Assembly: GCF_003253705.1 (NCBI RefSeq)
Contig: NZ_QKYU01000010.1
Location: 62,001 to 126,000, forward strand
Direction of reading: 5' to 3'
DNA from: Humitalea rosea
Lineage (GTDB): Bacteria; Pseudomonadota; Alphaproteobacteria; Acetobacterales; Acetobacteraceae
Length of the DNA: 64,000 nt
A program made the position numbers and the translations under genes. Below the pieces are notes generated by a model. That model was given only the letters and a program-made list of their open reading frames with translations. It ran no database searches and was not told the origin of the DNA. The stretch's first letter is position 1. Each line of letters begins with the position of its first letter. This document shows, in pieces, positions 1 to 9,439 of this stretch.

Positions 1-391
1 GCTCGGGCAGGACTGGATGCGGTACACTGGCGGCTTCCCCTTCTCTCCGGACCCACGCCTTGGGGCCCGAGCAGCGACCGTGCGGCAAACCGCCCAGCCG
101 TCCCTCAGACGCGTGCCACCCCCCGGCACCGCGCGCCTGATTTCGTGCCCCGGCTCTCCGGGCGCACGACGGGTCTTCCCTTTGAGGATTTCCCGCTCCG
201 GTTGCTTATCCGAAGCCGGGCGTCATCAGCAAGCACCAACCATGATGTCGCGCATCAGCGGGCGCCTGTAACACGCTGCTCACGCGAGGTTGCGTTTGGC
301 GCAGAAGCATTGCGGCATCACTGTACGGCCTGGACTTCGCGCCCATGGGGGCCAACATCGCTACGCCATAACCAGCTGGAGACCCGCCAAC
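1..391. other. Intergenic region with a stem-loop; no gene seen
   Basis: No convincing gene: the open frames here have Arg/Pro-rich shadow composition and lack plausible ribosome sites. The strongest structure is a hairpin at 144-168 (arms CGTGC-CCCGG and CCGGG-C-GCACG, CTCT loop, one bulged C). An 8-base inverted repeat GCTCGGGC/GCCCGAGC lies at 1-8 and 65-72. Neither hairpin strand is followed by a T-run, so a simple terminator is unlikely. I compared the minus strand with cobalamin riboswitch, RNase P and SRP RNA signatures and found no match. The right part is presumably the promoter and leader of the lipoprotein gene starting at 392. Confidence 0.4.
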
Positions 392-949
392 ATGTTCCAT
401 TTCCGCGCTTCCGCCCCGCTTCGTGCACTTGCGGTGGTGCTGGTGCTTGGCGGCGGGCTTGCCGCCTGTGCTCCGCAGAACACGGGTTCGACCTATTCCG
501 CCGGCAGCCTCGGCCGCGCCGCCTCGATCTCCTACGGGACCATCGTCGGCGTGCGCCCGGTGCAGGTCGCGGGCTCGCAAAGCGGCCTTGGCGCGCTCGG
601 CGGTGCCGCGGCCGGTGGCGTCGCGGGCTCCTTCGTTGGCGGCGACTGGCGCTCCCGCGCGCTGATGGGCCTCGGCGGGGCGGTCGTCGGCGGCCTGGCC
701 GGCAATGCGATCGAGGGCGGCGTGACCCGCGGCAGTGCCGTGGAATTCGTGGTCCGCGAGGATCGCGGCGGCGATATCGCCGTGGTCCAGACCAATGAGG
801 AAGGGCTCCAGGCCGGCGATCGCGTCGTGATCAACCGCGGCGATCGCACCCGGCTTTCCCGCGCCGCGGGCAATGCGCCGCCGCCGGCCGGTGCCTACAA
901 CCCGACCAGCGGCGGTGCCGCCTATGGCGCGCCCGTCTACAACAAGTAG
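392..949 (+). CDS. Glycine-zipper outer-membrane lipoprotein (SlyB/Pcp-like)
   Basis: A 185-residue lipoprotein. The ATG at 392 is chosen because it directly precedes a lipoprotein signal (basic start, hydrophobic core about 11-22, lipobox LAAC with Cys26) and follows a GGAGA-type ribosome site; an earlier in-frame start at 290 would bury the signal. After the Cys comes a Gly/Ala-rich segment (about 65-110) with GGAAAGGVAGS and GGAVVGGLAGN repeats, the glycine-zipper pattern of the SlyB/Pcp/17-kDa antigen family. The C-terminal part looks like the short beta domain of that family. Likely anchored in the inner leaflet of the outer membrane with an envelope-integrity role. Its stop codon lies inside a 21-base tandem duplication. 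Confidence 0.85.
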   Translation: MFHFRASAPLRALAVVLVLGGGLAACAPQNTGSTYSAGSLGRAASISYGTIVGVRPVQVAGSQSGLGALGGAAAGGVAGSFVGGDWRSRALMGLGGAVVGGLAGNAIEGGVTRGSAVEFVVREDRGGDIAVVQTNEEGLQAGDRVVINRGDRTRLSRAAGNAPPPAGAYNPTSGGAAYGAPVYNK

Positions 950-982
950 CGCCAAGGCGGGAACAAGTAGCGCCAAGGCGGG
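941..982. repeat. Perfect 21-bp tandem duplication across a stop codon
   Basis: The unit AACAAGTAGCGCCAAGGCGGG occurs at 941-961 and again, perfectly and head to tail, at 962-982. It starts at the last Asn-Lys-stop codons of the lipoprotein gene. Because 21 is a multiple of three, the second copy repeats Asn-Lys-stop in frame. It looks like a recent replication-slippage duplication. Confidence 0.9.
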
Positions 983-1038
983 CCGGGTGGCGGTGGACGC
1001 TGGCGGCGAGGGCAACGGGGCGGTATAGGCGGCCCCAT

Positions 1039-1890
1039 ATGCTGGCGACCGCCCCCACCCTCCTCCCCCCTCCCACGATCCATGTGATCGATGCCAACAA
1101 CCCGAATCTGCGGGGGCGGGCGATCGAAGATCTGCGCGAGGGCTTCGCCACCTGGCGCCTGGCCTTCACCTTGGCCCGGCTGGACCTGCGCAACCGGTAT
1201 CGCGGCTCGGTGCTCGGGCCATTCTGGTTCACGCTGTCCGCGGCGGCGATGATCGGCGGCCTCGGGCTGCTCTATTCGCAGTTGTTCAAGGTCGATCTGG
1301 TCGGATATTTGCCGCATCTCGCGGTCAGCCTGATCGTCTGGCAGGTGATGGCCGGGCTCGCCAATGACGCCACCACCTGCATGACCCAGGTCGATGGCGT
1401 GATCCGGCAGTTGAAGCTGCCCTACACGATCCACGCCCTGCGCTGCACCTTCCGCAACGCGCTGACCGCGCTGCACCAGTTGCCGCTGATCCTGATCGTC
1501 TTCCTCATGCTCGGCCATAATCCCGGCTGGGCGGCCTTGCTGGCGCTGCCGGGGCTCGTGCTGCTCTGCGTGAACGGCTTCGCCGCCTCGATGCTGCTGG
1601 GGATGCTCTGCGCCCGGTTCCGGGACATCGGGCCGATCGTGGGCAATGTGCTGCAGCTCGCTTTCTTCCTGACCCCGATCATGTGGAAGCCCGACCAGCT
1701 TGGCGCGGTGAAGGTCTGGCTGCCGTTCAACCCCTTCTATTCGATCCTGGAGACGATTCGCGGCCCCTTGGTCGAGGGCGGCGGCGGCATCCTCGCCTGG
1801 GTGGCGGCGATCGTGTTCACCGCGCTGCATGCGGGCATCGCCTTCAGCTTCTTCGTCCGGTTCCGCGGACGTATCGCGTTCTGGGTCTGA
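1039..1890 (+). CDS. wzm: Polysaccharide ABC exporter permease (Wzm/KpsM/TagG type)
   Basis: A 283-residue ABC-2 type integral membrane protein, predicted to move a lipid-linked or nascent polysaccharide across the inner membrane with the ATPase encoded next. About six hydrophobic segments are visible (near 62-86, 92-112, 140-160, 165-195, 205-225 and 245-270) after a cytoplasmic N-terminus containing LRNRYRGSVLGPFW, a characteristic ABC-2 polysaccharide-exporter sequence. Length is typical (260-290). The stop is four bases from the next start. The neighbouring glycosyltransferases and gmd-rmd suggest a D-rhamnose-containing O-antigen or capsule. No strong ribosome site precedes ATG 1039, so the exact start is less certain than the gene. 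Confidence 0.88.
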   Translation: MLATAPTLLPPPTIHVIDANNPNLRGRAIEDLREGFATWRLAFTLARLDLRNRYRGSVLGPFWFTLSAAAMIGGLGLLYSQLFKVDLVGYLPHLAVSLIVWQVMAGLANDATTCMTQVDGVIRQLKLPYTIHALRCTFRNALTALHQLPLILIVFLMLGHNPGWAALLALPGLVLLCVNGFAASMLLGMLCARFRDIGPIVGNVLQLAFFLTPIMWKPDQLGAVKVWLPFNPFYSILETIRGPLVEGGGGILAWVAAIVFTALHAGIAFSFFVRFRGRIAFWV

Positions 1891-1894
1891 GGCG

Positions 1895-2629
1895 ATGACT
1901 GCAAGCATCGAGGCGTCGAGCCTCTCGATCGACTTCCCGCTCTATCACGCGCCGGCGCGCAGCCTGAAGAAGCGGCTGCTGGCCAAGGCCGGCATCCGCG
2001 TCCGCACGGATGAGAGCAACCGCGTCGTGGTCCAGGCCCTACGCCAATTGACCTTCTCGATCGGGCGGGGCGAGCGTGTCGCGCTGGTCGGCCAGAACGG
2101 TGCCGGCAAGACCACGCTGCTGCGGGTGCTGGCCGGCATCTATGAGCCGGTCGCGGGCTCGCTGCGGGTCGAGGGCGAGATCGGCAGCCTGATCGACCCG
2201 GGCGCCGGCATGGACCCGGACAGCACGGGGCGGGAAAACATCCGCCTGCGCGCGCTCTACCGCAATATGGACCATGCCAGCGCCATGGCGCTGGAGAACG
2301 AGGCGGCCGAATTCTCCGGCCTCGGCGAATTCCTGGACGTACCGATCCGCGGCTATTCCGCCGGCATGGCGGTGCGGCTCTCCTTCGCCATGGCCACGGC
2401 GATCCGCCCGCAGATCCTTCTGATGGACGAATGGTTCCTGGCAGGCGACGCTGACTTCATGGGCCGCGCCGAGGAACGCCTCGCGCGGCTGGTTCAGGAA
2501 GCCGAGATCATGGTCATCGCGACGCATGAGATGTCGATCGTCCGGCGCTGGTGCACGCGGGTGCTCCGGCTGGATTCGGGCCGGCTGGTGCAGGACGGCA
2601 CGCCGGACGAGGTGCTTGGCCCGGCCTGA
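1895..2629 (+). CDS. wzt: Polysaccharide ABC exporter ATPase (Wzt/KpsT type, no C-terminal carbohydrate domain)
   Basis: A 244-residue ATPase partner of the preceding permease. Walker A GQNGAGKT is at 67-74, a YSAGM signature at 154-158 (the variant typical of Wzt/TagH/KpsT), Walker B LLMDEW at 175-180 and the switch His in ATHE at 211. ATG 1895 is chosen because it falls directly after the permease stop and gives the usual N-terminus; earlier codons overlap the permease. The protein ends soon after the nucleotide-binding domain, so it lacks the extra C-terminal domain with which long Wzt proteins recognise modified O-antigen ends. It should therefore act like short KpsT-type ATPases. Confidence 0.9.
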   Translation: MTASIEASSLSIDFPLYHAPARSLKKRLLAKAGIRVRTDESNRVVVQALRQLTFSIGRGERVALVGQNGAGKTTLLRVLAGIYEPVAGSLRVEGEIGSLIDPGAGMDPDSTGRENIRLRALYRNMDHASAMALENEAAEFSGLGEFLDVPIRGYSAGMAVRLSFAMATAIRPQILLMDEWFLAGDADFMGRAEERLARLVQEAEIMVIATHEMSIVRRWCTRVLRLDSGRLVQDGTPDEVLGPA

Positions 2630-2671
2630 CCGTCATTCCGCGTTGCACCAAGCGCCTGGGAGAGCCGGTTA

Positions 2672-4213
2672 ATGGGCAGGGAGGCTGAACCGAGCGGGCA
2701 CCGGCCCGCCCCTGCGGTCGTCTTCCTCGACGTCACGCTCAGCCTGCTGCACGGCGGCCGCTTGCCCGTGGGCATCATCCGCGTCGAACAGGACATCGCC
2801 CGCCGCCTGTTGGCGCGGCGGGACGTGGCCTTGCGGCTGGTCGTGTTCGACCGCCGGCTCCGTGCCTATCGCGCCGCCACCCCGGCGGAAAAGGCCATGC
2901 TCGGCGACATCCTCGCGGGTGCCTTCACCCGCCTCGTGCCCGAAACGGCCGAGACCGATCCGGCCGGCACCGATGGCCATGCGCTGCGCGCGCTGCGGCT
3001 CGGCCTCGCCACCGTGCGCGAGCTGGCGAACGGGCTGCGCCGGTTGCTCGGGCGCCTCGCCCGGACCCCGCCCAATGTGATCGCGGCGCAGGCGGAGGCC
3101 TTCGTGCGACGGCGGCTGCCGCCCTCAGCCGGAGGGGCGGTGTCCCACGCCCTGCGCGCCGGGCTGCGCAACGTGTTGATCGCGGGGCTGCGGGCCGCGC
3201 ATCTGATCCTGGTCGGCGGCGCCGGCGTCGGCCGGGTCGGGCGGCACCTTGCCGCGCGCCTGACCCGCTGCCCTCTGCCGGCGGCCGATGCGCAGGCACC
3301 GCTCAGCCCCGACCTGCCGCCGGATGCGGTGCTGGTGATCGCCGGCAACCCCTGGGACTGGCTGGATTTCGACCATCTGGACCGGATGGTGCGCGAACGC
3401 GGGCTGAAGGTGATCTCCGTCGTCTATGACGTCATCGCCGTGGACCTGCCCTGGGCCACGCCCGGGACGCCCGACATCTACCACCGCTTCTTCGTCGAGA
3501 TGGGGCATCTGGCCCATGCCATCGTCACCATCTCCGCCTATACCGCCGAGCGGTACCGGGCGGTGATCGCCACGCCCAACGACCTGTCGCCACGCCTCAG
3601 CTCCTGCCTGCTGCCGGTGGGGCTGGCCGAGGAGCTTGTCCCCCTCGCCGTGCCGGCGCTGGAGGGGCAGCGTTTCGTCCTCTACGTCTCGACCATCGAG
3701 GCGCGGAAGAACCACCGCTTGCTGATCGACCTGTGGGAGAGGCTGCGCCAGGAGCTGCCGCCCGGGACCCTCCCCGCTCTCGTCTTCGTCGGCCAATGGG
3801 GCTGGGGCACGGCGGATGATCGCAACCGGCTGGAGCGGAACTGGCGGCTGCGACCGCATCTGCGGGTGCTGAGCCGCGTCGGCGATGCGGAGCTGGCCTG
3901 GCTCTACCGCTCGGCGATGTTCACGGTGTTTCCCTCCCATGCCGAGGGCTTCGGGCTTGGGGCGGCGGAAAGCCTCGCCTTCGGGACGCCCTGCATCATC
4001 AGCACCTGCCCGGCCCTGGTCGAGGCGACCGAGGGGCTGATGCCGGCGCTCGATCCGCTCGACTTCCCGGCCTGGCACGCGATGGTCTCCCGGCTGGTCA
4101 CCGACCCGGCCGCGCTGGAGGCGTTGCGGCGGGCGGCGGGCCGCTTCCGGCCTGTACCGCGCGATGCCTTCGCCGATCATCTGGCCGAGATCGCCCTGGC
4201 GGCGGTGGCATGA
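2672..4213 (+). CDS. Glycosyltransferase, GT-B fold, family 4-like
   Basis: A 513-residue protein whose C-terminal half is a family-4 glycosyltransferase domain. LYVSTIEARKNH near residue 337 starts the second Rossmann half, and HAEGFGLGAAES near 420-434 carries the EX7E-type nucleotide-sugar binding motif. The N-terminal ~200 residues are less recognisable and longer than usual. The start at 2672 follows GGGAGAG at a good distance. Its stop overlaps the next gene by four bases. In this setting it probably adds a sugar during surface-polysaccharide assembly on the cytoplasmic face of the membrane. Donor and acceptor cannot be read from the sequence. Confidence 0.8.
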   Translation: MGREAEPSGHRPAPAVVFLDVTLSLLHGGRLPVGIIRVEQDIARRLLARRDVALRLVVFDRRLRAYRAATPAEKAMLGDILAGAFTRLVPETAETDPAGTDGHALRALRLGLATVRELANGLRRLLGRLARTPPNVIAAQAEAFVRRRLPPSAGGAVSHALRAGLRNVLIAGLRAAHLILVGGAGVGRVGRHLAARLTRCPLPAADAQAPLSPDLPPDAVLVIAGNPWDWLDFDHLDRMVRERGLKVISVVYDVIAVDLPWATPGTPDIYHRFFVEMGHLAHAIVTISAYTAERYRAVIATPNDLSPRLSSCLLPVGLAEELVPLAVPALEGQRFVLYVSTIEARKNHRLLIDLWERLRQELPPGTLPALVFVGQWGWGTADDRNRLERNWRLRPHLRVLSRVGDAELAWLYRSAMFTVFPSHAEGFGLGAAESLAFGTPCIISTCPALVEATEGLMPALDPLDFPAWHAMVSRLVTDPAALEALRRAAGRFRPVPRDAFADHLAEIALAAVA

Positions 4214-5097
4214 CCACAACGCGCCGCTGCCTGTTCATCGCCGCCCCGGGCGGCGGGCCATGGTCCGCCGCCCTGTGCCGGGGGATGCGGGCCGATGGCT
4301 GGGAGGTCACGGGCACGATGCCGCCCGGGGTGGCGCCGGATCTGATGCTGCTGGCGCGCGGCTCGGCCTCGGCCTGGGTGTTCCAGGGGCCCGCGGGGCC
4401 GCGGCCGGACGCCGCCCGGTTGGAGCAGGCCGATCTCGTGCTCTGCGCCTCGGCGCGGGCCTTGCCGGGGATGCGCGCGGCCGGGGCGCGGCGGGTGCTG
4501 CATCTGCCGCTCTGTTCGGAGTTGGCCGAAACCGCGTTGCCGGAGGCGGCCGCCGCGCCCTATTGCGCGCTGAGCGGCGACGACGGGCCGGGGCGGATCG
4601 AGGGTGTCTTCGCCCTGTTCCCCGAGGGGCTGGGCTTCCTCACCCGGCGCCAGCAGATCCGGGTGGCGGGGGCCTTGGGCCTCGCCTTGCCCGCGGATCC
4701 GCGCTGGCGCCCCTTCGCGGCCACCAATGCGGCGCGCTTCCAGGCGATGGGGCCCTTGTCGCGGGAGGGTCTGGCCCGCTTCTACCAGGGGGCGCGGGCC
4801 GCGCTGCTGCCGATCACGGCCGCAGGCTGCGCGGGGGCGGATATCGCGGATGCGCTGGTCGCCGGCTGCCCGGTGATCGCGACCAGCCGGGTGCTTGAAG
4901 AGACGGGGGCGCTGCCGGATGGGGTGCTCGGTGCCGGGGTCTGGGCGGCCGATACGCCCCAGGCCTTTCGCGCCCTGGTCCGCGCCGCATTGGCGGGGGA
5001 CCTCGCCCGGCCAGGACCAGGCCTGCGGGAGGCCTTCTCCCCGCAACGCTTCGCCGCCGTGCTCGGCGCGGCCGTGGCGGCGCTGGCACCCGGTTAA
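4210..5097 (+). CDS. Divergent glycosyltransferase-like protein
   Basis: A 295-residue cytoplasmic protein, translationally coupled (ATGA) to the preceding glycosyltransferase. It resembles a degenerate GT-B protein: the last third has a DALVAGCPVIATSRVLEETG segment, similar to the way family-4 enzymes select the donor site, then a helical tail. The usual EX7E motif with a clear glutamate pair is not obvious and the whole protein is short for GT-B (usually 340-420). It may be a truncated or accessory transferase for the same polysaccharide, or inactive. Codon use and GC match its neighbours. It ends 13 bases before the convergent rmd stop. Function is inferred mainly from context. Confidence 0.55.
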   Translation: MTTTRRCLFIAAPGGGPWSAALCRGMRADGWEVTGTMPPGVAPDLMLLARGSASAWVFQGPAGPRPDAARLEQADLVLCASARALPGMRAAGARRVLHLPLCSELAETALPEAAAAPYCALSGDDGPGRIEGVFALFPEGLGFLTRRQQIRVAGALGLALPADPRWRPFAATNAARFQAMGPLSREGLARFYQGARAALLPITAAGCAGADIADALVAGCPVIATSRVLEETGALPDGVLGAGVWAADTPQAFRALVRAALAGDLARPGPGLREAFSPQRFAAVLGAAVAALAPG

Positions 5098-5110
5098 GCG
5101 CGGGGCGGGG

Positions 5111-6070
5111 CTAGTCCTCGTCGAGGCGGCCGCGCCAATCGGCCAGGACATTGCCCAAGGTCGTCTCCCAGGGCACCGCCGGTGCCCAGCCGAGCGCCGC
5201 GCGTGCCGCCGAGGCATCCGGCACCGCGCGGACGACATCGGTGCTGCGCAGCCGGTTGGCCGCCTCCTCGATCTCGGGGCTGACCCCGGCGAGGCGCAGC
5301 AGGTCGTCCAGCACATCCCCGATCCGCCGCAGGCTGCCGCTGGCGAGGTTCAGCACCGTCCCCGGCGCCAGAGCATCGCCCCGCGCGATGGTCGCGGCAT
5401 AGGCGGCGCAGACATCCTGCACATCCAGGAAGTCGCGCCAGCGGTCGAGTGCTCCGACCTGGAGCCGGGGCGGCTGTACCCCGGCCGCGATGCGCGCGGC
5501 CTGGCGGGCGAAGGCGGGCACCGCATAGGCCGAGGACTGCCCCGCGCCGGTATGATTGGCCGGGCGCAGGCGGATCGCGCGCAGGCCGCGCAACGCCATC
5601 TCGCCCACCGCGAGGTCGGCTGCGGCCTTGCTGGCGGCATAGGGGTTGGCCGGGCGGGGCAAGGCCGTCTCGTCGAGCGGCAGGCCCGACTGGAAGCTCA
5701 GCCCGTACACCTCGACGGTCGAGACATAGATGAACAACGCATCGGGCGCCTCGGCCATGACCGCCTCGGCCAGCGCCAGGGTGCCGCCCAGGTTGATCTT
5801 CCAGGTGCCCGCCGGATCGGCGAAGGACACCGGGACCGAGGCCTGGGCCGCCAGATGCAGCACCGCGGTCGGTGCCGCCTCCCGCACCGCCGGCCGCCAG
5901 CTGTCCGGCTCCAGCAGATCCGCCACGATCGCCGCATCGGCGCCGACGGGAACGCGCCCGCTGCGGCTGGCGGCGATCAGGCGCGATTGCGGGAACGCTT
6001 CCCGGAGCACCGGCAGCAGATGGCGTCCGACGAAGCCATCGGCGCCGGTGATCAGGATGCGCGCGGACAT
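5111..6070 (-). CDS. rmd: GDP-6-deoxy-D-lyxo-4-hexulose reductase (GDP-D-rhamnose forming)
   Basis: A 319-residue extended short-chain dehydrogenase. It should reduce GDP-4-keto-6-deoxy-D-mannose, the product of the gmd gene just upstream, to GDP-D-rhamnose. Nucleotide-binding GADGFVG is at 9-15, the catalytic Ser/Thr at 117-118, and the YxxxK pair at Tyr144/Lys148. RPANHTGAGQ at 169-178 matches the RPxNHTGxGQ signature of Rmd rather than of GDP-fucose synthase. It lies 12 bases downstream of gmd on the same strand, so the pair is an operon. An alternative is a related 4-reductase giving GDP-6-deoxy-talose, but the signature favours Rmd. Confidence 0.85.
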   Translation of the reverse strand: MSARILITGADGFVGRHLLPVLREAFPQSRLIAASRSGRVPVGADAAIVADLLEPDSWRPAVREAAPTAVLHLAAQASVPVSFADPAGTWKINLGGTLALAEAVMAEAPDALFIYVSTVEVYGLSFQSGLPLDETALPRPANPYAASKAAADLAVGEMALRGLRAIRLRPANHTGAGQSSAYAVPAFARQAARIAAGVQPPRLQVGALDRWRDFLDVQDVCAAYAATIARGDALAPGTVLNLASGSLRRIGDVLDDLLRLAGVSPEIEEAANRLRSTDVVRAVPDASAARAALGWAPAVPWETTLGNVLADWRGRLDED

Positions 6071-6082
6071 TGCGGACGCGGG

Positions 6083-7069
<987 letters not shown>

Positions 7070-8287
7070 TCACTCTGTCTCATGCGTTGGTTGGTAACCC
7101 GTCGGAAGCGGTCTTGCCAGCCGCGTTCTCGCCAAGTCGAGAAGGACAGCATAATCCGGCGCGGGAAAAGCGACCGGAGGCGGGTGGCGCAGCCCCTCTG
7201 TTCCGGCGATCCGCCGCAGGATGGCGGCCGCTGCATCGAGGTCGGGATCAGCCCAGGACATCGCCGGAAAATCATACGTCGCCTGCGGGTCACGCGCGGG
7301 GATCAGGCGGGCCGGCACCGGATGCACGCCGGGGCCATGCATGAAATCGCGGTTGCCCGACCAATCCGTGGCCACCACCGGGCGGCCCAGTGCCATGGCC
7401 TCGGCGATGGCAAAGCCGAAGCCCTCGGCGCGATGCAGCGAGACCACGACATCCGCCGCGGCCATCAGCGCCCACATCTCCGCGCGCGGCAGATCGGCGT
7501 CGATCACGCGGATATTCGGCCGGGCCGCGGCGGCGGCGGCCACCTCGGCCCAACCGGGGCCCGCCGTGGCGGTGCCATGGGTCTTCAGCACCAGGATACG
7601 GTCGGGCTGGTCGCCGAAGGCGCGCTCATGCGCCGCGATCGCCCCCAGCGGATTTTTTCGCGCGAGGGAGGAGCCGGCGTCGAACAGGCAGAGGCTGATG
7701 AACGCCGCCTCCGGCAGGCCGAAGGCCGCCCGCCCGATCGGCGCGCAGATGGGCTCAGGCAGCGGATGCGGCACCACCCGCACCGGCGGACCCGTGGGGC
7801 GGCGCATCGCCGCGGCGCAGAAGCTGGAGGGGGCCCAGATCTCATGCGCGAAGCGGAAGCCCCGCGCCCAATCCGCCGGCAGCCCCGGCAATTCCCAGGC
7901 CCAATAGGCGATCACCCGCTTGCCGGCGACGGCCCGGCGGCCGAGCGCCAGCAAGGCCCAGGGCAGCATCGGGCCGTTCACATGGAGGATGAGCGTGCCC
8001 GGCCCCCGCGGCACCTCGGGCGGCGCATGGCGCGGCCCCTGGCGATGCGCCCAGGTCAGGTCGGCCGGATGCACCGCGAGACCCTGCGCCCGCATGGCCG
8101 CCAGCATGCGGCGCGCGCCCTCCCCAAGCCCGGTCGGCGCGGTGAGGTAGCCGGCGAGGATGATCGGCTCCGAGGGGGCCGGCGCCGGGCGGGTGGGACG
8201 CGGGGCGAGCAGCGCCATGCCGCCGAACAGCGCCCCGCGCCGGGCCTCGCGCGGGATGGCGCGCCACAGACGGTGCAGTTGGTTCAT
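7070..8287 (-). CDS. Glycosyltransferase, family 4-like
   Basis: A 405-residue GT-B glycosyltransferase. The C-terminal donor domain shows HRAEGFGFAIAEAMALGRP, an EX7E motif, followed by VVATDWSGN. The N-terminal half has the Gly-rich start LAGYLTAPTGLGEGARR. The ATG at 8287 is chosen because it overlaps the stop of the upstream gene in an ATGA junction; an upstream in-frame start at 8326 would intrude further. It is followed six bases later by gmd. It probably transfers rhamnose or another sugar during polysaccharide assembly; the specific linkage is unknown. Confidence 0.82.
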   Translation of the reverse strand: MNQLHRLWRAIPREARRGALFGGMALLAPRPTRPAPAPSEPIILAGYLTAPTGLGEGARRMLAAMRAQGLAVHPADLTWAHRQGPRHAPPEVPRGPGTLILHVNGPMLPWALLALGRRAVAGKRVIAYWAWELPGLPADWARGFRFAHEIWAPSSFCAAAMRRPTGPPVRVVPHPLPEPICAPIGRAAFGLPEAAFISLCLFDAGSSLARKNPLGAIAAHERAFGDQPDRILVLKTHGTATAGPGWAEVAAAAAARPNIRVIDADLPRAEMWALMAAADVVVSLHRAEGFGFAIAEAMALGRPVVATDWSGNRDFMHGPGVHPVPARLIPARDPQATYDFPAMSWADPDLDAAAAILRRIAGTEGLRHPPPVAFPAPDYAVLLDLARTRLARPLPTGYQPTHETE

Positions 8288-9360
8288 GCCAGGGCCCGCA
8301 CCAGGGTCGCCGCCTGGGCATCCCAATCGGACAGCCCCCGCCCGACCCGCAGCGCGGCCGCGGCCATGCGGGCGTGGGCCTCCCGGTCCAGCATCCGCGC
8401 CATGGCGCCGGCCAGCGCCGCGGCCTCCGGCGCCACCAGCAGGCCGCCGGCGCCATCGCCCATCTGCTCCGAAAGCCCGCCCACCGCGGTCGCGATCACC
8501 GGCACGCCGCAGGCCATGGCCAGCGGCAGCACGCCGGATTGGCTGGCTTCGCGATAGGGCAGCACCAGGGCGCGGGCGGAGGCGACGAGGCCGGGCATCT
8601 CGGCCTCCGATACCCAGCGCGCCTCGACCGTGACACCAGGCAGCGCCGCGAGGCCGGGGGCCACCGCTTCAGGATTGCCCTGCCCCACCACCCGCAGCCT
8701 GGCGCCGGGATGGGTTCGCAGCAGCAGCGCCCAGGCATCGCGCAGCAGGTCCAGGCCCTTGTAGGCCCGCATCCGCCCAAAGAAGAGGAAGTCCTCGCCG
8801 GCCGATTCGGCAGGGGCCGGCACGCCATTGGGCAGATGCGCGCCGAGCGGCAAGCGGATCAGCGGCAGGCCCGGAGCCTCCGCCGCCACCACCTGTGCCA
8901 CGGCATCGGAGAGCACCACCGCCGCGCGCGCGGCGCCGAGTTCGCGCCGCATCCGCCACCGCCACAGCAGGGCCGGGTCGCCGGGATGCGGCCGGGCGTC
9001 ATGGATGATGGGGACGAAGGCGATGCCATCGCGGGCGAGCAGCGGCGCAGCCAGGGGCGTCCAGACATGGCTCATGACCGAGAGCACCACATCGGCGCCC
9101 ATGGCCCGCGCCTGCGCCCGCAGGGTGCCGATGATCCAGGGCAGGCGCAGCGTCGCGGCAAGAAAGCCCGCTGGGCCATTGAAGGTATTGATGAAATGCA
9201 CGGGCACGCCGAGCCCCGCGAAGCGGTCGGCCAATTCTCCCTGGGCGGAGACCGAAAGCTCCAGGGATACGTCCGGGCGGGCCGCCAAAGCACGGGCGAG
9301 GCAGAAGGCATGCTGGGCGCCGCCACCGCGCCGCCCCCAGTACCAGAGCAGAATTCTCAT
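8284..9360 (-). CDS. Glycosyltransferase, family 4-like
   Basis: A 358-residue GT-B glycosyltransferase. The start MRILLWYWGRRGGGAQ at 9360 has the Gly-rich acceptor-side loop (GGGAQ) normal for this family; longer in-frame extensions run into the fusA terminator and are rejected. The C-terminal half contains FLFFGRMRAYKGLDLL (second Rossmann start) and LVLPYREASQSGVLPLAMA, in which the conserved Glu pair of EX7E is partly altered (YREASQSGVLPLA). It is the first gene of the minus-strand arm of the polysaccharide locus and overlaps the next glycosyltransferase by four bases. Confidence 0.82.
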   Translation of the reverse strand: MRILLWYWGRRGGGAQHAFCLARALAARPDVSLELSVSAQGELADRFAGLGVPVHFINTFNGPAGFLAATLRLPWIIGTLRAQARAMGADVVLSVMSHVWTPLAAPLLARDGIAFVPIIHDARPHPGDPALLWRWRMRRELGAARAAVVLSDAVAQVVAAEAPGLPLIRLPLGAHLPNGVPAPAESAGEDFLFFGRMRAYKGLDLLRDAWALLLRTHPGARLRVVGQGNPEAVAPGLAALPGVTVEARWVSEAEMPGLVASARALVLPYREASQSGVLPLAMACGVPVIATAVGGLSEQMGDGAGGLLVAPEAAALAGAMARMLDREAHARMAAAALRVGRGLSDWDAQAATLVRALA

Positions 9361-9387
9361 CCGGCGGTCCGAGCCCGGAAACGACAA

Positions 9388-9419
9388 GGGCCGCACATCC
9401 CTTCCGGCATGTGCGGCCC
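9388..9419 (-). terminator. Probable rho-independent terminator of fusA
   Basis: A perfect 11-base inverted repeat (GGGCCGCACAT at 9388-9398, ATGTGCGGCCC at 9409-9419) with a 10-base loop sits 20 bases after the fusA stop. On the minus strand the stem is followed by TTGTCGTTT, a moderate T-rich stretch. It should separate fusA from the glycosyltransferase operon downstream. Confidence 0.75.
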
Positions 9420-9439
9420 CACGGTTCAAGTCCTCGAAA

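Noticed and set aside
1-270. Possible cobalamin riboswitch or RNase P RNA on the minus strand
   Set aside because: A GUUGGUGC start and an AAAGGGAA stretch were seen, but the conserved B12 box, the AACUG element and the RNase P core sequences are absent.
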